A DNA stretch of 64,000 nt from positions 310,001-374,000 of the forward strand of contig NZ_BBLT01000006.1 in NCBI RefSeq assembly GCF_000775915.1, written 5' to 3'. Under the pieces are notes generated by a model, which was not told the origin of the DNA, made no database searches, and saw only the letters and a list, made by a program, of their open reading frames with translations. This DNA is from Sporocytophaga myxococcoides (GTDB lineage: Bacteria; Bacteroidota; Bacteroidia; Cytophagales; Cytophagaceae). Within the stretch, counting starts at the first letter, position 1, and each line of letters starts with the position of its first letter. The position numbers and the translations under genes were made by a program. Of this stretch, positions 59,689-64,000 are shown in pieces.

Positions 59689-59790
59689 GGCCGAACCATC
59701 AGCGAGGGGACGCAAGCACGTGGGGAGGAGCTTTGATGGTTCTTGATTTTTCTTTGGTTACTTTCTTTGTATTAAGACAAAGAAAGTAAC
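59689..59790 (+). repeat. Two-hairpin dispersed repeat, copy B
   Basis: Stem 1 GAACCATCA/TGATGGTTC; stem 2 GTTACTTTCTTTGT/ACAAAGAAAGTAAC, perfect over 14 bp around ATTAAG. Nearly identical to copy C. Confidence 0.9.
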
Positions 59791-59920
59791 AATACTAAAG
59801 AGATGTTCAGTCCAACAAGAGCTTACCCATTCAATTTTTAAAAGAAAAAAAGAGCTCGTTCCTCTACCCCAACCCATCCGTTAACATCACGCATTCACCA
59901 CACCAAGCCAAAGCAAATCT

Positions 59921-60060
59921 ACGGTTGTTGCTTCGGGAGAATGCAAGGGTGCGCTTCGCCTGCTCATAAAAAAATCTCCACCCTCCAACCGCACAAAAGG
60001 CCATCCCGCCCGGGTAGTATTTTTTTATGGCAGCCCTTGCATCAGCCTCAGCAAAACCGT
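59921..60060 (+). ncRNA. Conserved inverted-repeat leader, module 1 (candidate structured RNA or recombination site)
   Basis: Left arm 59921-59949 (ACGGTT, TTGCT, ATGCAAGGG) and right arm 60034-60060 (CCCTTGCAT, AGCAA, AACCGT) are complementary in the same nested order. Module 2 at 61510-61624 has the same arms; the A59941-T60042 pair here is T-A there, a compensatory change. The loop is ~85 nt and diverged. No known RNA family is recognised. Confidence 0.5.
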
Positions 60061-60115
60061 GGGAACCGCTTTTCCTTGGTGTGGTTGCCAGGGGCACACT
60101 CAAACCCTATTCGTT

Positions 60116-60280
60116 ATGTACATTTATCATTTTTGTCGTCAGTTCTTTGGTTGGTACTTATCCTTCCGTATCTGGTCAGGTTGCAGGCTCCGTGTCAGCA
60201 TTGGTCCTATTGGCAGCTTCTGGGAGTTTTCCTTCCGCTTCCTATGGTTCGAGTTCTCACTTTCACAGCTCCCTTTTTAG
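60116..60280 (+). CDS. Possible 54-residue aromatic-rich peptide, module 1
   Basis: The ATG lies 52 nt after the conserved CCGTGGG end of the inverted-repeat leader; in module 2 the ATG lies 53 nt after it, and the intervening DNA is alignable. The product is very rich in Phe/Trp/Tyr (HFCRQFFGWYLSFRIW) and shares the string LRVSI with the module 2 peptide. The stop codon falls inside a terminator hairpin. Composition is odd for a soluble protein, so coding status is uncertain. Confidence 0.3.
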   Translation: MYIYHFCRQFFGWYLSFRIWSGCRLRVSIGPIGSFWEFSFRFLWFEFSLSQLPF

Positions 60281-60292
60281 GGGGCTTTTTTC
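60267..60292 (+). terminator. Terminator hairpin overlapping the stop of the 54-residue ORF
   Basis: AGCTCCC (60267-60273) pairs with GGGGGCT (60280-60286), allowing one G-T, followed by T6. Confidence 0.65.
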
Positions 60293-60302
60293 ATTTACTA
60301 TT

Positions 60303-60434
60303 ATGGGAAATCCATTTCAAGTCCGCACACACAGGCAATACAGAGCCTACAAAGCTGGCAAGTGGGCCAGGTATTACTGGCTGAAAGGCCAGCATTACAA
60401 ACGCAGCCATATACGCTGCTTTGGCTATTCATGA
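60303..60434 (+). CDS. Small basic Tyr/Arg-rich protein, module 1
   Basis: 43 residues: MGNPFQVRTHRQYRAYKAGK then WARYYWLKGQHYKRSHIRC and FGYS. About a third of the residues are Arg/Lys/His, with many aromatics, consistent with nucleic-acid or ribosome binding. The GKWARYYWL segment is similar to GRRSAYGHYL of the module 2 protein at 61681. A strong terminator begins at its stop. The same frame is open upstream to 60027, but that extension has no conserved coding pattern. Confidence 0.45.
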   Translation: MGNPFQVRTHRQYRAYKAGKWARYYWLKGQHYKRSHIRCFGYS

Positions 60435-60462
60435 AAAAAGCGGCCTACCAGCCGCTTTTTTT
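60434..60462 (+). terminator. Strong intrinsic terminator, module 1
   Basis: AAAAAGCGGC / GCCGCTTTTT stem with loop CTACCA, then T-run. It directly abuts the stop of the 43-residue ORF and may also serve the convergent gene at 60478. Confidence 0.9.
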
Positions 60463-60477
60463 TGTGAATGCTTAAAT

Positions 60478-61452
60478 TTACTTATTTTTAGATCTATATT
60501 TTTTCAATATAAACTCAAATTCTTCTTCAAGACTTTTAATCTTTTCCTTTGTTGTATCCATCAAACTCGTTGAAAACATATAGGGGTATAAACTTCCTCC
60601 AAGAACACTACTTGCTTTACATTCAGCCCTCAAGTCTCTATACTCTGTCCATTTAACAATGGCTTCATCAAATAATCTTTGATCAAAAGTATGCCCGTCG
60701 AAATCTTCGGTTCCATTTAATGTTTTAATCAAATCAAGAAGAATGTTTAACTCCTTATTAACATTTTTAAAATCTTCAGAAGCTTTAATATTTTGATCTG
60801 TTTGAGTTAGAGGAGCATTTGGATGTAGAAGATGCCAAATAAAACTATTTGCGCCTTCCAGGAATATAATACAATTATTTAAATTGTCTAAAATTTTTTC
60901 TGTATCCAGTTTAGTATTAGTTGCAAATTCATGACAAAAAATATGTCTTAATTCAAAAGTGCTTTTTATACTTTCTATAATCACACCGGAGATTTCCCCC
61001 TCACTATATTTCTTTATTTCTTCAAGGAAATCTTTCTGGATTATTGTAGAGATATTAGAGTTGATGTCTTCCAAATTGTTAAATGGAAGTATGTGAGCAA
61101 TAAAATCTCCAACTGTTAAAATTTTGGTCTGGATTGCGGCAACGATTTCAAAGTCCAGCTTAATATTCTTTGATTGATTATACTTGGCAACATTTTCACT
61201 AAATGGCTTTCCAAAGTCCACTATTTCCTTTATCACTGATCTAAAAAATGCTTCGAAACATGCAACAGTTGAAATTGGAATATATTTTAAAAATTCAATA
61301 GACGATTCTTCATGGAAAATAGCATTTTCCAAAGCATTTCCAATTCTTGGTAATCGAAAAATCAATTCATGTCTTGAATTGTACTCTGCTCTTGATTTAA
61401 TTAATATGATCTCTTCAATTAAATCCCTTTTCTTCTTTTCCATAATTATCAA
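60478..61452 (-). CDS. HEPN-like protein with LprI-like C-terminal segment
   Basis: 324 residues (Met-1 or the Met at codon 4, MEKKKRD). Residues ~45-210 are helical. FELRHIFCHEFATN (~167-180) contains R169-HIFC-H174, the R-x4-H HEPN RNase motif preceded by Leu. Residues ~265-320 (DEAIVKWTEYRDLRAECKAS, GGSLYPYMF, KEKIKSLEEEF) resemble the LprI/DUF1311 pattern W-x-x-Y-x-x-x-x-C ... GGS ... R-x-x-x-L, normally an exported lysozyme-inhibitor domain but here without a signal peptide. The combination in one cytoplasmic protein is unusual. It lies between the two inverted-repeat/small-ORF modules and is transcribed towards module 1. Confidence 0.6.
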   Translation of the reverse strand: MIIMEKKKRDLIEEIILIKSRAEYNSRHELIFRLPRIGNALENAIFHEESSIEFLKYIPISTVACFEAFFRSVIKEIVDFGKPFSENVAKYNQSKNIKLDFEIVAAIQTKILTVGDFIAHILPFNNLEDINSNISTIIQKDFLEEIKKYSEGEISGVIIESIKSTFELRHIFCHEFATNTKLDTEKILDNLNNCIIFLEGANSFIWHLLHPNAPLTQTDQNIKASEDFKNVNKELNILLDLIKTLNGTEDFDGHTFDQRLFDEAIVKWTEYRDLRAECKASSVLGGSLYPYMFSTSLMDTTKEKIKSLEEEFEFILKKYRSKNK

Positions 61453-61509
61453 AATTAAAAATTAAAGAGATTTTCCCAAACATTAACCACGTCAGGCAAC
61501 AGCAAAAAT

Positions 61510-61624
61510 ACGGTTCCTTGCTTCGGGAGTTGCAAGGGCAAGTAAAGCCTGGCCTATTTAGCCACCCCACCACCCTCCCACCGTAAATCGGCCATGCCCC
61601 TTGCAACAACCTCAGCAAAACCGT
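61510..61624 (+). ncRNA. Conserved inverted-repeat leader, module 2
   Basis: Left arm 61510-61538 (ACGGTT, TTGCT, TTGCAAGGG) and right arm 61598-61624 (CCCTTGCAA, AGCAA, AACCGT), homologous to module 1 with a shorter loop. The right arm can alternatively pair locally (CCTCAGC with GCTGAGG at 61609-61632), so two competing folds are possible. The downstream ATG at 61681 follows at the same spacing as in module 1. Confidence 0.5.
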
Positions 61625-61680
61625 GGGCTGAGGCCATTGCCTGTCGCGGTTGGCAGGCTGTTACTTAAACCATTATATTT

Positions 61681-61845
61681 ATGTCCTACTACAAGCATGC
61701 GCAGTATAGCTACTCGCACAAGCTCAGAGTTTCCATTGCCAAGGGGCGTCGGTCCGCCTATGGTCATTATTTAGCAGAAAAAGCCTTAGAGCGGCAGCGG
61801 GCTATCGCCAAGTACAAAGACCGTCGGCCACCTGAAAAGCCCTAG
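61681..61845 (+). CDS. Small basic Tyr-rich protein, module 2
   Basis: 54 residues: MSYYKHAQYSYSHKLRVSIA, then KGRRSAYGHYLAEKALERQR and AIAKYKDRRPPEKP. Strongly basic with Tyr-rich N-terminus and a probable central helix. A perfect GC-rich terminator starts 3 bp after the stop. GC content is higher than its neighbours, suggesting transfer. No family recognised; related by eye to the 43-residue protein of module 1. Confidence 0.5.
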   Translation: MSYYKHAQYSYSHKLRVSIAKGRRSAYGHYLAEKALERQRAIAKYKDRRPPEKP

Positions 61846-61848
61846 ACC

Positions 61849-61875
61849 ATGCCGGGCCTCGCCCGGCATTTTTTT
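61849..61875 (+). terminator. Strong intrinsic terminator, module 2
   Basis: ATGCCGGGC / GCCCGGCAT perfect 9-bp stem, loop CTC, then T-run. Confidence 0.92.
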
Positions 61876-61952
61876 GTTAATTTCAAATTACTTATTAAAT
61901 GCGAGAGGATGTCCACGACATTGTTGTCATCCATCCTTCTTTTATGCGCGGA

Positions 61953-62055
61953 GGCCGAACCATCAGCGAGGGGAGCGCAAGCATGTGGGGAGGAGCTTTG
62001 ATGGTTCTTGATTTTTCTTTGGTTACTTTCTTTGTATTAAGACAAAGAAAGTAAC
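61953..62055 (+). repeat. Two-hairpin dispersed repeat, copy C
   Basis: Stem 1 GAACCATCA/TGATGGTTC; stem 2 GTTACTTTCTTTGT/ACAAAGAAAGTAAC. Sits just after module 2, whereas copy B sits just before module 1. Confidence 0.9.
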
Positions 62056-62105
62056 AAGTCCAAGCAGATTACTAATTAAGTATTTAACCTGTTTTATGAG
62101 AAAAC

Positions 62106-62138
62106 AAAAAAGCCCTTCCATAAATAAAAGGGCTTTTA
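62106..62138 (-). terminator. Terminator for the 62159-63294 gene pair
   Basis: AAAAAGCCCTT with AAAGGGCTTTT around a ~9-nt loop; on the minus strand a T-run follows the stem. It lies 21 bp after the stop of the 73-residue gene. Confidence 0.8.
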
Positions 62139-62158
62139 AAACTAAATACTAAACTAAC

Positions 62159-62380
62159 CTAAACACAAACCTTCCCCTTAATCCCATCCCCTACCGACAC
62201 CACAATATTAATCACCAGCTTCACCACAGGATTTTTCACCATCGCAGCAATGGCACCAAGAGCAACCTTGGCATTGTCCCAGTTTTCACAAAAGATCACC
62301 TGAGCACTTTTACCTTTGGTTTTAGCTTCAAGATTAACACTGACATTTTCCAGATTGGATAACATAGCTAACTCTTTCAT
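62159..62380 (-). CDS. Small conserved-looking protein, unknown
   Basis: 73 residues: an N-terminal charged half (MKELAMLSNLENVSVNLEAK) and a hydrophobic C-terminal half (AKVALGAIAAMVKNPVVKLV, INIVVSVGDGIKGKVCV) that could be one membrane-associated helix pair. It is followed by a terminator and preceded, after 113 bp with a hairpin, by the 266-residue gene, so the two are probably co-transcribed with attenuation between them. No family recognised. Confidence 0.55.
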   Translation of the reverse strand: MKELAMLSNLENVSVNLEAKTKGKSAQVIFCENWDNAKVALGAIAAMVKNPVVKLVINIVVSVGDGIKGKVCV

Positions 62381-62422
62381 AATTGATAAAAATTTAAGGT
62401 TTAAAAATATTTAAAAACTATT

Positions 62423-62459
62423 ACTCTCCAAGGAACACAAAGCCTTGGAGAGTTTTTTT
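62423..62459. terminator. Intergenic hairpin between the 266- and 73-residue genes
   Basis: ACTCTCCAAGG / CCTTGGAGAGT perfect 11-bp stem followed by T7 on the plus strand. On the minus strand, the direction of the genes, only a weak T stretch follows, so partial attenuation is possible. Confidence 0.6.
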
Positions 62460-62493
62460 ACTTAAAACTTACTACTCACAACTTATAACTTCG

Positions 62494-63294
62494 TTAGAAC
62501 ACATTCGTAATCTTCATACTGTTACTCTGCGCCAACAAATACGGCCTGCTGGCAACCATCTGGTAGAACTCAACTCCTATACAGGCAACCAAAGCACTCG
62601 TTGCAAGCAAAGCCGGAGCTGGAGTAATTGTCGGAGTGAGCTCTGTTATAGAACCGACAAAACCACCAATAGGAATAAAGATACTCGAAGAAACAGCATT
62701 ATGAGCATTGCTTGCAACATCTGTAGGTACATACTTTTTGGAAGTTTCATCAAACTCATATGAAGAAATTACACTCACAGTAGCTATGATCTTAAGGTGA
62801 GTAGCACCCTTAGGATAATGAATACTATTATCAGTACTGAAATCCGGAACAGTAAACGTCGCTGCCGTACGATCCGTATTCACTGCCACACTATACGGAG
62901 CAAGGAATACACTGTCAAACAAAGTGAAACGGTTAAAATTAAAACCAATAAGCAGGTCTTTATGCTTTAAGACCTCTACTGGTCTTTGACCTCTGGCTCC
63001 CGAATCAGCCCTGTTGATCATGATCCTGAACTGCTTCATAAGAGAACTTGTAACTCTGGAGTCAGACATCACATCCAGATAAGTTTGAAGCCCAAGGCGC
63101 AAAGCCTTACCGGCTGCCGCAGAGCCTGCAAACTCCTGATTGTTTTCTCTGGTACGCCTGAAGTTCGCATCAGAAGCAATCTTCTCCTTGGACGGACCAT
63201 TTGTTTCTCTTGATAAGTTTTCACCTTGTTGTTGGTAAAAAGTGATTCCACCTAAGGAACCTTTGAGTCGAATTATGCCTTTCTGTCTGGCCAT
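62494..63294 (-). CDS. Bacteroidota conserved protein (GxIGxxxFY/FxRTREN type)
   Basis: 266 residues, no signal peptide. The opening MARQKGIIRLKGSLGGITFY and then FRRTRENNQEFAGSAAAGKA are hallmark strings of a conserved Bacteroidota family of unknown function (pattern recognised from memory; no Pfam number claimed). The C-terminal half is beta-rich and hydrophobic-alternating (FIPIGGFVGSITELTPTITP). Family members often appear in several divergent copies in accessory regions. It is first in a two-gene unit. Phage-tail or surface roles have not been shown. Confidence 0.75.
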   Translation of the reverse strand: MARQKGIIRLKGSLGGITFYQQQGENLSRETNGPSKEKIASDANFRRTRENNQEFAGSAAAGKALRLGLQTYLDVMSDSRVTSSLMKQFRIMINRADSGARGQRPVEVLKHKDLLIGFNFNRFTLFDSVFLAPYSVAVNTDRTAATFTVPDFSTDNSIHYPKGATHLKIIATVSVISSYEFDETSKKYVPTDVASNAHNAVSSSIFIPIGGFVGSITELTPTITPAPALLATSALVACIGVEFYQMVASRPYLLAQSNSMKITNVF

Positions 63295-63587
63295 AGTCTT
63301 AAAAGTTTACGGTTTATAAAATTTATCTCAGACTTAAAAAATAAGCAGCCATTAATGCGCGCCTCAAAGCTGCAGCTGGTTTAAATCCTTGTCAGATAAA
63401 CGACAAGTTTAGAGCCATAATTCAACAAAAAGATATGATTCCACACAGAGTACATCCCAACTATGCTTGAACCAAGAAAGATTCTTTAAAAGTTTATATC
63501 CTCTTTTATACTAAGCATTATTCTTCATCACCAAAATGTATTGAATTAGCTAAAAATGTTATATCTTAGGTATATAATTATAATAAT

Positions 63588-63863
63588 ATGTCACACATAA
63601 ATTTGGACGACCTTTTCCATGGAAAAGAGGTTAATGAATCAAAGAAAAATTTAGCATCTGAATTATTATTGCTACAGGGAAAGTACTCAGATATTTTTGA
63701 GGATATAGCAAACACTGACAAATCTCAAGGCGAAATAACCAATCATTATATATTAATGATTACAGATCATAACAAAACTTTTTCCATAAGATCAGATTCC
63801 CAATTACCTGATTATATAAAGAAGGAAATGGTGGCCTGTTTTAATAAGAGTTTCAAAAAATAA
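63588..63863 (+). CDS. Small acidic/helical protein, unknown
   Basis: 91 residues: MSHINLDDLFHGKEVNESKK, ASELLLLQGKYSDIFEDIAN, then a strand HYILMITDHNKTFSIRSD and a C-terminal helix ending FNKSFKK. No family recognised. It ends 20 bp before the last copy of the two-hairpin repeat. No SD; the start is the only ATG in the open frame that leaves a full helix. Confidence 0.5.
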   Translation: MSHINLDDLFHGKEVNESKKNLASELLLLQGKYSDIFEDIANTDKSQGEITNHYILMITDHNKTFSIRSDSQLPDYIKKEMVACFNKSFKK

Positions 63864-63883
63864 CTTTACAGGAGAAGTGCGTT

Positions 63884-63988
63884 GGCCGAACCATTAGCGA
63901 GGGGCGTGTAAGCTTCGAGGGGAGAAGCTTTAATGGTTCATGATTTTTCTTTGGTTCGTTTCTTTTTATCAAGAAAAAGAAATGAACA
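63884..63988 (+). repeat. Two-hairpin dispersed repeat, copy D
   Basis: Stem 1 GAACCATTA/TAATGGTTC and stem 2 GTTCGTTTCTTTTT/AAAAAGAAATGAAC; both stems carry paired changes relative to copies A-C. The element is complete 12 bp before the window end. Confidence 0.85.
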
Positions 63989-64000
63989 ACTCTGAGGCAG

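Noticed and set aside
59864-60103. 79-codon minus-strand ORF over the module 1 leader
   Set aside because: The equivalent frame in module 2 is broken by a stop, and the conservation is explained by the inverted repeat.
60027-60434. A 135-codon ORF including the 43-residue protein
   Set aside because: Its first 92 codons overlap the conserved inverted repeat and a terminator; differences between the two modules there are at first codon positions, so there is no sign of coding selection.

Overview
The window looks like a chromosome segment of a low-GC Bacteroidota bacterium, probably a Cytophagales-type gliding or polysaccharide-degrading lineage (Sporocytophaga/Cytophaga-like; inferred, not proven). 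The basis is several secreted proteins with Por/type IX secretion (T9SS) C-terminal sorting tails, a TonB-receptor/DUF4249 pair, SprB-like and CARDB modules, a DUF6496 small protein and mostly weak Shine-Dalgarno sequences. No rRNA, tRNA, complete insertion sequence or CRISPR array was seen.

Layout. 1-5.1 kb: two plus-strand genes, a MORN/YwqK-repeat protein cut by the window edge and an exported protein with an acidic linker. 5.1-5.6 kb: a 33-bp inverted-repeat element and a shared terminator. 5.6-30.0 kb: a minus-strand operon of four exported proteins with gaps of 5-19 bp, led by a 5,647-residue protein made of six beta-helix blocks, nine Ig-like modules and eight CARDB modules; only the last gene of the operon carries a T9SS tail. 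31-38 kb: an exported protein, a SNF2/SWIM helicase, a tandem 140-bp duplication leading into a DUF6496 gene, and a DoxX-like/ECF sigma/FolE operon. 38-45 kb: TonB receptor plus DUF4249 lipoprotein, a GNAT-like protein and a T9SS beta-propeller-like protein. 45-50 kb: a trypsin-fold protease with a probable C-terminal frameshift, a MACPF pore-former with a strong SD, a GT4 glycosyltransferase and a decayed sulfotransferase-like gene coupled to it.

50-64 kb is accessory DNA. It holds a degenerate ~90-bp repeat array, a 35-bp tandem repeat and a family of five ~100-bp two-hairpin elements. Among these lie genes with nuclease or HEPN features (two HEPN-motif proteins, one fused to an LprI-like tail; two CoiA-like nucleases; a D-x13-ELK nuclease candidate; DUF4238; a DUF5677-like protein). 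This resembles a defence island, but no known complete system is recognised.

The most unusual signals are in this last region. First, the five copies of the two-hairpin element differ by paired, compensatory substitutions in both stems, so the folded form appears to be what is conserved. Second, two paralogous loci (59.9-60.5 kb and 61.5-61.9 kb) share a large inverted repeat with a compensatory base-pair change, followed at near-identical spacing by small ORFs that end at strong terminators. They could be structured-RNA/small-protein units or mobile cassettes, and no family was recognised for them.
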